From positions 27,504 through 67,070 of the forward strand of contig JAKCDU010000019.1 of the NCBI GenBank assembly GCA_021838445.1: a DNA stretch of 39,567 bases. The letters are read 5' to 3'. Shown here piece by piece: positions 9,464-17,916 of the stretch. Numbering within the stretch: position 1 is the stretch's first letter; each line of letters begins with the position of its first letter. The notes under the pieces were generated by a model, which was not told the DNA's origin, did no database searches, and was given only the letters and a program-made list of their open reading frames with translations. A program made the translations under genes and the position numbers. This DNA comes from Actinomycetes bacterium (GTDB taxonomy: Bacteria > Actinomycetota > Acidimicrobiia > Acidimicrobiales > Palsa-688).

Positions 9464-11578
9464 TCAGTACTCGAGCAGCCGCCGGGCGGCCCCGGCGATG
9501 CCCTCTACCTGGGGCAGGATGGCCCGCTCCAGCCCCGGCTCGTAGGCCACGTGGGTGTCGAGCGCCCCCACCCGGCTGACCGGGGCGTCGAGGTCGCCGA
9601 AGCAGTGCTCCCCCACCCACGCCGCCACCTCCGCCCCGAACCCCCCGGTGAGGGTGTCCTCGTGGACCACCAGGAGACGGCCCGTCCTCGCCACCGACTC
9701 GGCCACCAGCTCCCGGTCCCAGGGCAGGATGGAGCGCAGATCGATGATCTCCACCCCGGCGCCTTCGATCGAGGCGGCCGCCAGCCGGGACTTCTCGACC
9801 GTCGCTCCCCACGTGACGACGGTCAGGTCGTCACCGGCGCTGACGATCCGGCCCCGCCCGAACGGGACCCGCCACGGGGGGGCCGGCCACGGGGACCTGG
9901 TGTAGGGCTGGCGGAGCAGGTGCTTGTGCTCGAGGAACAGCACCGGGTCCTCGGCGGCCAGGGCGCTGCGCAGCAGCCCAACTGCGTCGGCGGCGCGCGA
10001 CGGCATGACCACGGTCAGTCCCGGCACGTGGGCGAAGATCGATTCCCCCGACTGCGAGTGCCAGATCGCCCCACCCGACAGGTAACCCCCGATCGGCACC
10101 CGCAGCACCAGCGGGCAGTTGAACGCCCCGTTGGAGCGCCACCTGATGGTGGCCGCCTCGGTCTTTATCTGCTGCATGGCGGTCCAGATGTAATCGAAGA
10201 ACTGCACTTCGGGCACTGGTCGCAGGCCCCTCAGCGCCTGGCCGACGGCCCGCCCGACGATGTTGGCCTCGGCGAGGGGGGTGTTGTAGCAGCGGGCGAT
10301 GCCGAACTCCCGTTGGAGGCCGTGGGTGGTGCCGAACACGCCGCCTTTGCCCTCGACGTTGGCCAATACCGCCTCGCGGGCGTCGGCTACGTCCTCTCCG
10401 AACACCCGGATGCGCTCGTCAGCCGCCATCTGCTCGTGGAGGGTCCGCCGGATGGCCTCCCCGAGGGCCACCACCTCCCCCGAGTCGGCCGGCTCGGCTT
10501 GGCGTCCGAGCGGGCCGGCGGCGTCGTCGTCGCCCCTCCGGGCGGCGACGACGTGCTCGGTGACCGACGCCGGCGACGGGCGGGGCGCGGCCAGCGCCGA
10601 CCGTGACGCCTCGGAGACGGCGAACTTCGCCTCGTCCTTCAGGGTCTGGATCTCGTCGTCGGTCATCAGCCGGCCCGCCCGGATGGCCTGCTCCATGAGG
10701 ACGAGGGGGTCGTGGGCCGCCTCGTCGGCCAGTTCCTCGGTCGAGCGGTACTTGCTCTGGGTGTCGGCCGACGAGTGCGAGTAGGGCCGGGTCACCGTGG
10801 CGTGGACGAGGGCCGGTCCGACCCCAGCGCGCACCTCGGCCACGATGCCGGCGGCCCGGGCCCGCACCTGGAAATAGTCCCTGCCCTCGAGGCGGTGCAC
10901 CCGCAGGCCCCGGAAGCCCCGGACCAGTTCCGACACCGGCGCGGGGGCCTGGTCGGCGGAGGGGACCGAGATGGCGAAGCCATTGTCGGCCACGACGAAC
11001 AGGACCGGCAGGTGGAGGGTGCAGGCCGAGTTGAGGGCCTCCCAGAACTCCCCCTCCGAGGTGGCGCCCTCCCCGAGCGAGACGTAGGTCAGCTCGTCAC
11101 CGTGGGCCCGGCAACCGCGAAGGTGAGGCCGGCGCACGATGTAGCGGGAGGCCTCGGCGCAGCCCACCGCCGGCAGGCACTGGCTGCCCGTGGCCGACGA
11201 CTGCGTGACCACATTGAGCGGGGCGTACCCCCAGTGGCAGGGCATCTGGCGTCCCCCCGAGGACGGGTCGAGGGCGCTGCCCACGGCCTGGAGGAGAATC
11301 TCCTCGGGGGTGACGCCGAGCGACAGCATCAGGGCTCGGTCCCGGTAGTAGGGGAAGAACCAGTCGTAACCGCCCCGCAGGTAACGCCCCAAGCCGAGCA
11401 GAAGAGCCTCGTGGCCCGCCCCGGAGATCTGGAAGAACACCCGGCTCTGCTTCTGGAGGGCTATCTCCCGGTCGTCTAGATACCGGGAGATCCAGCCCAA
11501 CCGGAAGTCCTCGCGGATCTCCTCGACGGGCAGCCCCCGGAACAGACCGGGCCCGCCCACGGACGTCGGTACCGCCAT
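9464..11578 (-). CDS. Branched-chain 2-oxoacid dehydrogenase E1, alpha and beta subunits fused
   Basis: 704 residues. The alpha-like half (to about residue 340) has the thiamine-diphosphate motif GEGATSEGEFWEALN...ADN (about 169-199) and GAGHEAL. The beta-like half (from about 370) starts VVALGEAIRRTLHEQMAADERIRVFGEDVADAREAV and contains PVPEVQFFDYIWTAMQQIKTEA. The fold class decarboxylates branched-chain 2-oxoacids (from Val, Leu, Ile) and passes the acyl group to lipoyl-E2. No E2 or E3 gene is in the window, so those subunits must be elsewhere. Start ATG 11578 is supported by a TAGCAT box ending exactly 6 nt upstream. With icmF next door, isobutyryl-CoA from valine is the likely link. Confidence 0.93.
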   Translation of the reverse strand: MAVPTSVGGPGLFRGLPVEEIREDFRLGWISRYLDDREIALQKQSRVFFQISGAGHEALLLGLGRYLRGGYDWFFPYYRDRALMLSLGVTPEEILLQAVGSALDPSSGGRQMPCHWGYAPLNVVTQSSATGSQCLPAVGCAEASRYIVRRPHLRGCRAHGDELTYVSLGEGATSEGEFWEALNSACTLHLPVLFVVADNGFAISVPSADQAPAPVSELVRGFRGLRVHRLEGRDYFQVRARAAGIVAEVRAGVGPALVHATVTRPYSHSSADTQSKYRSTEELADEAAHDPLVLMEQAIRAGRLMTDDEIQTLKDEAKFAVSEASRSALAAPRPSPASVTEHVVAARRGDDDAAGPLGRQAEPADSGEVVALGEAIRRTLHEQMAADERIRVFGEDVADAREAVLANVEGKGGVFGTTHGLQREFGIARCYNTPLAEANIVGRAVGQALRGLRPVPEVQFFDYIWTAMQQIKTEAATIRWRSNGAFNCPLVLRVPIGGYLSGGAIWHSQSGESIFAHVPGLTVVMPSRAADAVGLLRSALAAEDPVLFLEHKHLLRQPYTRSPWPAPPWRVPFGRGRIVSAGDDLTVVTWGATVEKSRLAAASIEGAGVEIIDLRSILPWDRELVAESVARTGRLLVVHEDTLTGGFGAEVAAWVGEHCFGDLDAPVSRVGALDTHVAYEPGLERAILPQVEGIAGAARRLLEY

Positions 11579-11584
11579 GCCGGC

Positions 11585-11590
11585 ATGCTA
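11585..11590 (-). promoter_or_regulatory. Predicted -10 box (TAGCAT) for the E1 gene
   Basis: TAGCAT (11590-11585, minus) is followed by 6 nt and then ATG 11578. It lies in the 20-bp gap after the upstream membrane-protein gene, giving a predicted leaderless start. Confidence 0.5.
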
Positions 11591-11598
11591 CGACCCGA

Positions 11599-12108
11599 TC
11601 AGCGGGGCTGCGTGACCATGAGTATCAGAGCCAGCACGAACAGGGCGTCGGATGCTCCCGCCGCCCACATGAGCCGGCGGGCGTCGTCGGTCACCGACCC
11701 GAGGTCCTCGCCCGCCCCCCGGATGCGTCGCTCCGCGGGGCGGACCACGGCCGTCAGCAGGCCGCCCGCCACCACCCAGATGAACAGCCCGGCCACCACC
11801 CAGATCTGCCCGAACTCGCTGCCTCCGGGGCGCACCGACATGGCCGCGACCCCCAACACCGGTGCCAGGAGCAGCAGGTACTCGAGGGATGACGGGGAGG
11901 CGAAATAGCGCCGCACCTCCGACGCCGCCTGCGGCCGGGCGCCGTCAGCGGAAGCGTGGCGACCGATGGCCCCGTAGGCGCCGCTCACCGCCACCGCCCC
12001 GAAGCCGATAACCGCGCACAGCACGTGCAGACCCACCAGCACGTCGTAGGCCGCGGGGTGGCCTCCGGTCGTGATCACCACGGCCGGACCCACCGACCCG
12101 CTCAGCAT
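11599..12108 (-). CDS. Four-helix integral membrane protein, DUF2269-like
   Basis: 169 residues with four hydrophobic segments: VGLHVLCAVIGFGAVAVSGAYGAIG, YLLLLAPVLGVAAMSV, IWVVAGLFIWVVAGGLLTAVV and ALFVLALILMV. A charged loop (ERRIRGAGEDLGSVTDDARR) separates the last two. The pattern resembles the DUF2269 predicted membrane proteins, but I recognise it only by topology. Function is unknown. It ends 20 bp before the E1 gene on the same strand, and an E1 promoter lies in that gap, so cotranscription is not required. Confidence 0.65.
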   Translation of the reverse strand: MLSGSVGPAVVITTGGHPAAYDVLVGLHVLCAVIGFGAVAVSGAYGAIGRHASADGARPQAASEVRRYFASPSSLEYLLLLAPVLGVAAMSVRPGGSEFGQIWVVAGLFIWVVAGGLLTAVVRPAERRIRGAGEDLGSVTDDARRLMWAAGASDALFVLALILMVTQPR

Positions 12109-12208
12109 CGCCGCTCCGACCCCCGATCCGACCCCGTCCGCGTGACGCGGCCTTCGGCATTCCCCGCCGGCTGCGCGCCCCGACCTCCGCTCGACACAGC
12201 CGACAACC

Positions 12209-12214
12209 TACCTT
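12209..12214 (+). promoter_or_regulatory. Predicted -10 box (TACCTT) for the lipoprotein gene
   Basis: TACCTT at 12209-12214 with 7 nt to GTG 12222, the same leaderless layout as several neighbours. It supports GTG 12222 over the TTG at 12213. Confidence 0.4.
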
Positions 12215-12221
12215 GGCGGCC

Positions 12222-12731
12222 GTGGCCCACCACCTCGCCCGCCTGACCGCCGTAGCCGGACTGACGGTCCTGCTCAGTTCGGCCTGTTCGGGCGGGGGGC
12301 CGGCCGCGTCGGCGGGCCCGGCCGCGACCTCGACCGGGCCCCCAACCGGGCCCGCCGTACCATCGCCCACGCCTTCGACCACCCCCCCGGCGGCCTCGAC
12401 CACGTCGACCCCGGTCACGGCTCCGCCCACCACCGTCTACACCCCGACCGCCCCGGCCGACAGCCCTGACGGGGCCGCGGCCGCGCTGGTCGAGGCGTGG
12501 GCCCGGGCCAACCCGACCCAGGCCGCGGCCACCGCTTCCCCCGCCGCCCGCCAGGCCCTCTTCGCCGTCCCCTACCCCGCCGGCGGGGCCCAGGCCCGGG
12601 GCTGCACCGACGCCCGGACCAACCCCGGCACCTGCACCTATGCCGACCTCGCCTCGGGTCGTCTCTACGAGATCGGCGTCACCCACCTGTCCAACGGCTG
12701 GTATGTCTCCTCGGTGACCATCGAGGGCTGA
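12222..12731 (+). CDS. Small secreted lipoprotein of unknown function
   Basis: 169 residues from GTG 12222. A signal peptide ends in the lipobox LLSSAC (Cys at about residue 22), so the protein should be lipid-anchored outside the membrane. A Ser/Thr/Pro-rich linker of about 60 residues follows, then a compact C-terminal domain (DGAAAALVEAWARANPTQAAATASPAARQALF ... GCTDARTNPGTCTYADLASGRLYEIGVTHLSNGWYVSSVTIEG) with two cysteines that could form a disulfide. The end resembles small domains that follow lipoprotein linkers in other actinobacteria, but I recognise no family. It converges with the acyl-CoA synthetase gene, leaving 20 bp between them. Confidence 0.75.
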   Translation: MAHHLARLTAVAGLTVLLSSACSGGGPAASAGPAATSTGPPTGPAVPSPTPSTTPPAASTTSTPVTAPPTTVYTPTAPADSPDGAAAALVEAWARANPTQAAATASPAARQALFAVPYPAGGAQARGCTDARTNPGTCTYADLASGRLYEIGVTHLSNGWYVSSVTIEG

Positions 12732-12751
12732 CCCCCGGCGCCGCCGGCCTC

Positions 12752-14371
12752 TCAGCGGGCGGAGGCGACCCGCTCGACGGCCAGGCTGCGCAGGCCGCGG
12801 TAGTCCACCTTGCCGGCCGGGGAGCGGCCGATGGAGTCGACCTCGACGAAGCGCCGCGGCGCCTTGTAGGCGGCCAGACGTTTCTTCACCCATTCGGCCA
12901 GCTCGGAGTGGTCGATCCCGGGGACACCCGGGCGGCGCTCGATGACCGCGGTCACCGCCTCGCCGAACCGGTCATCGGGTATCCCGACGACCACGGCGTC
13001 GGCCACGCCGGGGTGCAGCTTCAGGACCTCCTCGACCTCCTCGGGGAAGATCTTCTCGCCACCGCTGTTGATGCACACCGAGCCCCGGCCGAGCAACCTG
13101 ACGGTGCCGTCCGCCGCGACGGTGGCGAAGTCTCCCGGGATGGTCCAGCGTTGGCCGTCGATGAAGGTGAAAGTGGCCGCCGACTTCTCGGCGTCCTTGT
13201 AGTAGCCGATGGGCCCCCTCCCCCGGATGGCCAGGCGCCCCCGATCGGTCGAGCCCGGTTGCAGCTCGCCGCCGTCGTCGGTCAGCACCTTGGTGTCGGC
13301 GCCCAGCTTGAAGTCGGCGGTCTGGACCTCCTGACCGGCCCGGGCCGTGGACCGGGCCATGCCGACGGCCTCTGAAGATCCGAGGGTGTCCACCAGCATC
13401 ATCTTGGGGTTGTGGCCGAGCAGCCCCTGCTTGACCTCCGCCGACCACATGACCCCGGAACTGACGATCAGCCAGAGAGAGCTCAGATCCCACCGTCCCG
13501 GCTGCGCGTCGAGGGCCGCCAGGATGGGCTTGGCGAAGGCGTCGCCCACGATGCACAGCTGGGTGACCCGCTCGGCTTCGACGAGGTCCAAGAGGGCGGC
13601 CGGGTCGAAATGGTGACTGTCGGTCATGACCACCGTTCCACCCCCGCTCAGCACCGACATCGCCGTGAACAGCCCGGTTCCGTGCATGAGCGGGGGACCC
13701 GGGAGCAGCCGGGCCGGCGGGTGCTTCGGGGGCTGCTGCAGGGTGTGGCGGACTCCCTCCATCCCGCCTTCCTCCGGGTAGCGCACCTCCCCCGTACGGT
13801 TGAGGACGGCGAAGAGGTCGTCCTGGCGCCACATCACCCCCTTGGGCATGCCCGTCGTCCCCCCGGTGTAGATGAACAGCAGATCGTCCCCCGACCGGGG
13901 CCGCGGCTGCGGTTCGGCCCCCCGGGCCGCCACCGCCTCGTAGTCGGTCACCCAGTCGGCGGCCGGGAAGTCGGCGCCGACCCGCAACCACAGTCGAACG
14001 GCCGGCAGCCGCTTCCTGACCGCCTCGACGCGCTCGCTGAACGCCGCGTCGAAGATGACGGCTTCGGAGTCGGAGTTCTCCCACAGGTACACCAGCTCGT
14101 CGTCGGTGTAGCGGTAGTTGGTGTTCACCGGGACCAAGCCGGCCTTGAAAGCGCCGTAGACCGACTCCAGGTAGGCGGGGCAGTTGTAGAGGTACTGGGC
14201 CACTTTGGCCTGATGCCCCAGACCGGCGTCCAGCAGCGCCGCGGCCAGGCTGGCGGCGCGCCGCTCGAAGGCCTGCCACGACACCCGCGTGGTCCCCTGG
14301 ATCACCGCCGGACGGTCCGGGAACGACGCCGCGACGACATCCCAGACGTCGCCGAAATTCCAGTCGCTCAC
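12752..14371 (-). CDS. Acyl-CoA synthetase (FadD-like, ANL superfamily)
   Basis: 539 residues. The AMP-binding P-loop IYTGGTTGMPKGVMW lies at about residues 167-181. Later motifs are SGGEKIFPEEVEEVLKLHPGVADAVVVGIPD and the C-terminal catalytic-lysine region RSPAGKVDYRGL. The enzyme activates a carboxylic acid, probably a fatty or steroid-type acid, to its CoA thioester through an acyl-adenylate. It looks closest to mycobacterial-type FadD enzymes, but the substrate cannot be read. Start GTG 14371 is set by a GTGA overlap with the stop of the upstream MBL-fold gene; the frame remains open a little further upstream but without coding signs. Confidence 0.9.
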   Translation of the reverse strand: MSDWNFGDVWDVVAASFPDRPAVIQGTTRVSWQAFERRAASLAAALLDAGLGHQAKVAQYLYNCPAYLESVYGAFKAGLVPVNTNYRYTDDELVYLWENSDSEAVIFDAAFSERVEAVRKRLPAVRLWLRVGADFPAADWVTDYEAVAARGAEPQPRPRSGDDLLFIYTGGTTGMPKGVMWRQDDLFAVLNRTGEVRYPEEGGMEGVRHTLQQPPKHPPARLLPGPPLMHGTGLFTAMSVLSGGGTVVMTDSHHFDPAALLDLVEAERVTQLCIVGDAFAKPILAALDAQPGRWDLSSLWLIVSSGVMWSAEVKQGLLGHNPKMMLVDTLGSSEAVGMARSTARAGQEVQTADFKLGADTKVLTDDGGELQPGSTDRGRLAIRGRGPIGYYKDAEKSAATFTFIDGQRWTIPGDFATVAADGTVRLLGRGSVCINSGGEKIFPEEVEEVLKLHPGVADAVVVGIPDDRFGEAVTAVIERRPGVPGIDHSELAEWVKKRLAAYKAPRRFVEVDSIGRSPAGKVDYRGLRSLAVERVASAR

Positions 14372-15408
14372 GACCGCTTGGCCAGGTCTGTGGCGTGCCA
14401 CTCAGCGGGCTCCCCGTCTACTTCGAGCACCACCCCCAGCTTCTGGAGGTAGCGCAGATGGGCGAGGGTCTCACCGACCGCGGCTCGCCTCATCCAGCCC
14501 TGGATCTGATCCCACGGGCGGCTCCAGGTCATGTGGCTGGCGATGTCCCAGGCCGTGGTGGTCCCGCCCTGGATGGCCGTCACCACCTCGTCGAAACGGG
14601 CCTGGTGGTGGCTCTTCAGCTCCTCCACCCGACCCCGGAGGTCCTTGAAGCGGTGCTCGTGGGCGGGCAGGGCCTCGTCGGTGTCGTAGGCCGCAACCTT
14701 GTCCAGCGAGGCCAGGAAATCCCCGAGGGGATCGGGACCGGCCTGGGGGTGGAAGGAGATGTTGGGGGTGATGCGCGGAAGCACGTGGTCACCCGACAGC
14801 ATGAGCCGGTGCCGGCCCTCGTAGAGGCAGATGTGGCCGGGTGAGTGCCCGGGGGTCCAGATCGCGGTGAGGTCCCAGCCGGGTATGTCGGGCCGGTCCC
14901 CGTCCTCGACCAGCACGTCGGGGACCGCCGCCCACACCCAGTTGCGGACCGGCATCGAGGCGTTCTGCAGGGTGGCGATCTCCTCGGGCGGGGCCCCGTC
15001 GCGCCGCAGCATGGAGCCGATCTTCACCAGCAGATCGTCGGGCTCGTCGTAGCGTTCCTCGATCAGTGCGGCGTCGGCGGGGTGGAGACCCACCCAAGCC
15101 CCCGAAGCCTCCCGGATCCGCCCTGCCAGGCCGTAGTGGTCGGGGTGGATGTGGGTGACGAGCACCCCCTGGACATCGGCCACGGCGAACCCGGCCACCC
15201 CGAGCCCGTCGACGAGCGTCTGGTAGGCGTCGTCGGTGTTCCAGCCGGCGTCGATGAGGTAGGGGCCCCGGTCGGTCTCGAAGGCGTAGACGAGCACGTA
15301 GCGCAGCGGGTTGTTCGGGATGGGCACCGGGATGCTCCACAGGCCCGGCCGGACCAGCTCGACGGGAGGGAGGGGCGGCTCCGGGGCGGAGCGGTTCGCA
15401 TCGGTCAT
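14368..15408 (-). CDS. Metallo-beta-lactamase-fold hydrolase
   Basis: 346 residues. The zinc motif THIHPDHYGL (HxHxDH at about residues 86-91), IWTPGHSPGHICLY and LMLSGDHVLP give the full set of MBL-fold metal ligands. A helical C-terminal extension follows (FDEVVTAIQGGTTTAWDIASHMTWSRPWDQI ... LRYLQKLGVVLEV), typical of thioesterase-like or lactonase-like members. Coupling by GTGA to the acyl-CoA synthetase suggests hydrolysis of a CoA thioester or related lipid intermediate; this is inference. I start at ATG 15408; the frame continues upstream into DNA that is coding on the other strand, so longer starts are unlikely. Confidence 0.88.
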   Translation of the reverse strand: MTDANRSAPEPPLPPVELVRPGLWSIPVPIPNNPLRYVLVYAFETDRGPYLIDAGWNTDDAYQTLVDGLGVAGFAVADVQGVLVTHIHPDHYGLAGRIREASGAWVGLHPADAALIEERYDEPDDLLVKIGSMLRRDGAPPEEIATLQNASMPVRNWVWAAVPDVLVEDGDRPDIPGWDLTAIWTPGHSPGHICLYEGRHRLMLSGDHVLPRITPNISFHPQAGPDPLGDFLASLDKVAAYDTDEALPAHEHRFKDLRGRVEELKSHHQARFDEVVTAIQGGTTTAWDIASHMTWSRPWDQIQGWMRRAAVGETLAHLRYLQKLGVVLEVDGEPAEWHATDLAKRS

Positions 15409-15459
15409 CACGACCACTTTGCCAGGAACGGGACCGCAGGCGCCCACCCGCCCATCGGT

Positions 15460-15465
15460 TACCTT
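15460..15465 (+). promoter_or_regulatory. Predicted -10 box (TACCTT) for the YghO-like gene
   Basis: TACCTT at 15460-15465 with exactly 6 nt to GTG 15472. It lies in the 63-bp space between divergently transcribed genes. Confidence 0.45.
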
Positions 15466-15471
15466 TTGCGG

Positions 15472-16608
15472 GTGTCTGGCGCCGCGCTCGAAATCCGCCC
15501 GGTCAGGGGATGGAACAGCCGTCGGGTGTTCGTCGACGTGCCGTTCCGCATCCACGGCGGCGACCCTGGCTGGGTGCCCCCGCTGCGCGTCAGCGTCTAC
15601 GACCGCATCTCGAGGCGTCACCCGGCGGCGGCCCACCAGGAGACCGCGCTGTGGGTCGCCTACCGTCACGGCCGCCCGGTGGGCCGCATCGCCGGCTGCG
15701 TCGACTCCCTCTTCAACCGCCACCGCGGCGAGCGCTGGGCGTGGGTCGGCTTCTTCGACGCCTTCGACGATCCGGCCGTGGCCGCCGCCCTGTTCGACAC
15801 GGTGTGCCGCTGGGCCGCCGAGCGGGGAGCCGACACGTGCGTCGGTCCGGCCAACTTCACCACCAACGACGAGCTGGGCTTGATGGTCGAAGGCTTCGAC
15901 GACCCGCCGGCCCTCCTCACCCTTCAGAACCCCCGCTACTACGAGGCGCTGTGGACGCAGAACGCGTGGGAGCCGGCCATGGACCTGTGGGGCTGGCACT
16001 TCGAGCGGGGCACCACCGCGCTGTCCGAACGCCAGGCCCGGGCCCTGGAGCGCATCCGGCAGCGGGCCAAGGTCCGCGCCCGCAGCCTGAACATGGACGA
16101 CTACGACGCCGAGGTCGGGCGCTTCTTCGCCATCTACAACTCGGCGTGGGAGGACAACTGGGGGTTTGCGCCCATGCCCGAAGCCGAGGTCCGCCACCTG
16201 GCCAAGCAGCTGAAGCAGATCATCCGGCCGGAGTGGGCCTTCGGCCTCGAGACGGTGAGCGGTGAGGCCGTAGCCGTGTGCCTGGCCCTTCCCGACCTCA
16301 ACCAGCCCATGCTGGGCAACCGCTCCGGGCGGCTCCTCCCTCTCGGCTGGTACCCGCTGCTGTCCGGGCGCAAGAAGGTCACCCGGGCCCGGGTGTGGGC
16401 GTTGGGCATCCGGCCCGACTACCAGAACCTGGCTCTAGGGCCTCTGCTGTACGGCGAGATCATCAACCGGCTCAGCGCCGACCCCCACATCGAGACCGCC
16501 GAGGCGTCGTGGACCCTCGCCAGCAACCACCGGATCAACGACCAGATCGCCGCCATGGGGGCCACCCGCTCGCGCACCTGGCGGCTCTACCGCCGACCGG
16601 CCGCCTAG
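15472..16608 (+). CDS. YghO-like GNAT-fold acyltransferase (candidate ceramide-synthase-type N-acyltransferase)
   Basis: 378 residues. It opens with the pattern FxxVPFxIxxxDPxWVPPL, then GRIAGCVDSLFN, a long conserved block GPANFTTNDELGLMVEGFDDPP (about 125-146), YNSAWEDNWGFAPM (about 222-235), the loop ALPDLNQPM, and a GNAT-like CoA-binding end (VWALGIRPDYQNLALGPLLYGEII ... SWTLASNHRINDQIAAMGA). From memory this is the widespread family that includes E. coli YghO, and the bacterial ceramide synthase of Caulobacter belongs to the same group. The family placement is fairly secure; ceramide synthesis is inference from the SPT-like gene that converges on it 69 bp away. Start GTG 15472 matches a TACCTT box at 6 nt. 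Confidence 0.8.
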   Translation: MSGAALEIRPVRGWNSRRVFVDVPFRIHGGDPGWVPPLRVSVYDRISRRHPAAAHQETALWVAYRHGRPVGRIAGCVDSLFNRHRGERWAWVGFFDAFDDPAVAAALFDTVCRWAAERGADTCVGPANFTTNDELGLMVEGFDDPPALLTLQNPRYYEALWTQNAWEPAMDLWGWHFERGTTALSERQARALERIRQRAKVRARSLNMDDYDAEVGRFFAIYNSAWEDNWGFAPMPEAEVRHLAKQLKQIIRPEWAFGLETVSGEAVAVCLALPDLNQPMLGNRSGRLLPLGWYPLLSGRKKVTRARVWALGIRPDYQNLALGPLLYGEIINRLSADPHIETAEASWTLASNHRINDQIAAMGATRSRTWRLYRRPAA

Positions 16609-16636
16609 CAGCCGGAGCCCCGTTGGGAGTCGCCGG

Positions 16637-16661
16637 CGGCTCGGAGCCGGGGCCCGAGCCG
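16637..16661. terminator. Hairpin between convergent YghO-like and SPT-like genes
   Basis: CGGCTCGG (16637-16644) pairs with CCGAGCCG (16654-16661) across a 9-nt loop in the 69-bp convergent gap. There is no T-tract; a bidirectional terminator role is inferred from placement. Confidence 0.45.
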
Positions 16662-16677
16662 GCGGAGCCGGAGCCGC

Positions 16678-17916
16678 CTAGGAGCCGGGGGCGGACCCCA
16701 GGACTCGAGCGGCGCGGGCGAACCCCTCGAGGGCGCGGGCGATGTCGGCCTCGGTGTGGGTCGCCATCACCGATGTGCGCAGTACCGGCTTGGCCACCGC
16801 CGGGGGGATGGCGGCGTTGGTGTAGACCCCCTCGTCGAGGAGGGCCCGCCAGAGCCGACCGGCATCCCAGAGGTCCCCCACCCACACCGGGACGATGGGG
16901 CTCTCCTCGTCGCCGCCGACGGTGAACCCCAGCTCGGAGAGGCCCTGGCGCAGCTGTGTGGCCCGGACCCGCACCGCCTCCCGCCTCCACTGCTCGTCAC
17001 GGGCGATGTGGGCGGCCGCCAGCGCCGCGCCGAGAGCGGCGGGGACACCCGAAGCCGTGAACATGAGCGGCCGGCAGGTGATCTGGAGGAACTCGATGAG
17101 CGGGCGCGACCCGGCGATGAAGCCACCGCAGCTGGCCAGCGACTTGGAGAAGGTGCCCATGACCACGTCGGCTTCGATCCCCGCGGCGCGGGCGGTGCCG
17201 CTACCCGCGGGGCCGACCACCCCGAGAGCGTGGGCCTCGTCGACGAGCAGACCGGCCCCGAAGGCCCGGCACAACTCGGCGATCTCGATCAGGGGAGCCC
17301 GGTCCCCCTCCATCGAGTAGATGCCGTCCACCGCGACCAGGACCCCACCCGATTGGTCCTGCTCCCGCCACGACCGCAGCGTCCGGCGCAGGCTGTTCGG
17401 TCGCTGGTGGCGGAAGGCCCGCAACGTCCCTTCCGAGTAGCGGGCACCGTCCACGAGGCTGGCGTGGGCCGCGGAGTCGACCACCAGGGCGTCGCTCGGG
17501 CCTACCAAGGCGCCGATCAGACCCAGGTTGGCGGAGTAGCCGGTGGTGAACACCAGCGCCGCCTCCATGCCGACCCAGTCAGCGAGCAGTTCCTCCAACT
17601 CGCGGTGCAGGGGCAGGGTGCCGTTGAGCAGCCGGCTGCCGGTGACACCGGTCCCGAAGCGCTCGACTGCGTCCACCGCCGCGGCCCGGACGCGGGGGTC
17701 GGTGGTCAAGCCCAGGTAGTTGTTGGAGCCGAGCATGACGACCGGCCGCCCCTGGAACACCGTCCTCGGCCCGACCTCGCCCTCGAGCTCCCGGTAGAAC
17801 GGCAGCAGGTCCATCGACTGGGCCAGGTGCCACTGCTCCAGTCGGGGGTCGGCCAGCTTGGCGAATATGTCGGCCGTCGGCTTGCCCGCCGGATCCCGGT
17901 CAGGGGCTTCGGTCAT
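16678..17916 (-). CDS. Serine palmitoyltransferase-like alpha-oxoamine synthase (BioF/KBL/SPT family)
   Basis: 412 residues of the PLP-dependent alpha-oxoamine synthase family. Visible motifs: LGSNNYLGL (62-70), GSRLLNGT (93-100), FTTGYSANLG, GIYSMEGDRAPL, DEAHALG (226-232), GTFSKSLASCGGF with PLP lysine at about 258, and CRPLMFTASGVPA. The GSR(L/M)LNGT, GTFSKS and CRPxxFTAS forms are those I associate with bacterial serine palmitoyltransferase more than with BioF. Such enzymes condense an amino acid with an acyl-CoA/ACP. Its ATG overlaps the stop of the beta-hydroxylase gene (ATGA). The main alternative is that it acts as BioF, because bioA, bioD and bioB lie just upstream and no other bioF is in the window. 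Confidence 0.85.
   Translation of the reverse strand: MTEAPDRDPAGKPTADIFAKLADPRLEQWHLAQSMDLLPFYRELEGEVGPRTVFQGRPVVMLGSNNYLGLTTDPRVRAAAVDAVERFGTGVTGSRLLNGTLPLHRELEELLADWVGMEAALVFTTGYSANLGLIGALVGPSDALVVDSAAHASLVDGARYSEGTLRAFRHQRPNSLRRTLRSWREQDQSGGVLVAVDGIYSMEGDRAPLIEIAELCRAFGAGLLVDEAHALGVVGPAGSGTARAAGIEADVVMGTFSKSLASCGGFIAGSRPLIEFLQITCRPLMFTASGVPAALGAALAAAHIARDEQWRREAVRVRATQLRQGLSELGFTVGGDEESPIVPVWVGDLWDAGRLWRALLDEGVYTNAAIPPAVAKPVLRTSVMATHTEADIARALEGFARAARVLGSAPGS

Noticed and set aside
7174-9579. 801-residue open frame opposite icmF
   Set aside because: Antisense shadow; biased composition without domains.
15409-16197. N-terminal extension of the MBL-fold protein
   Set aside because: The extension lies antisense to the YghO-like gene and lacks family similarity; the family fold starts just after ATG 15408.
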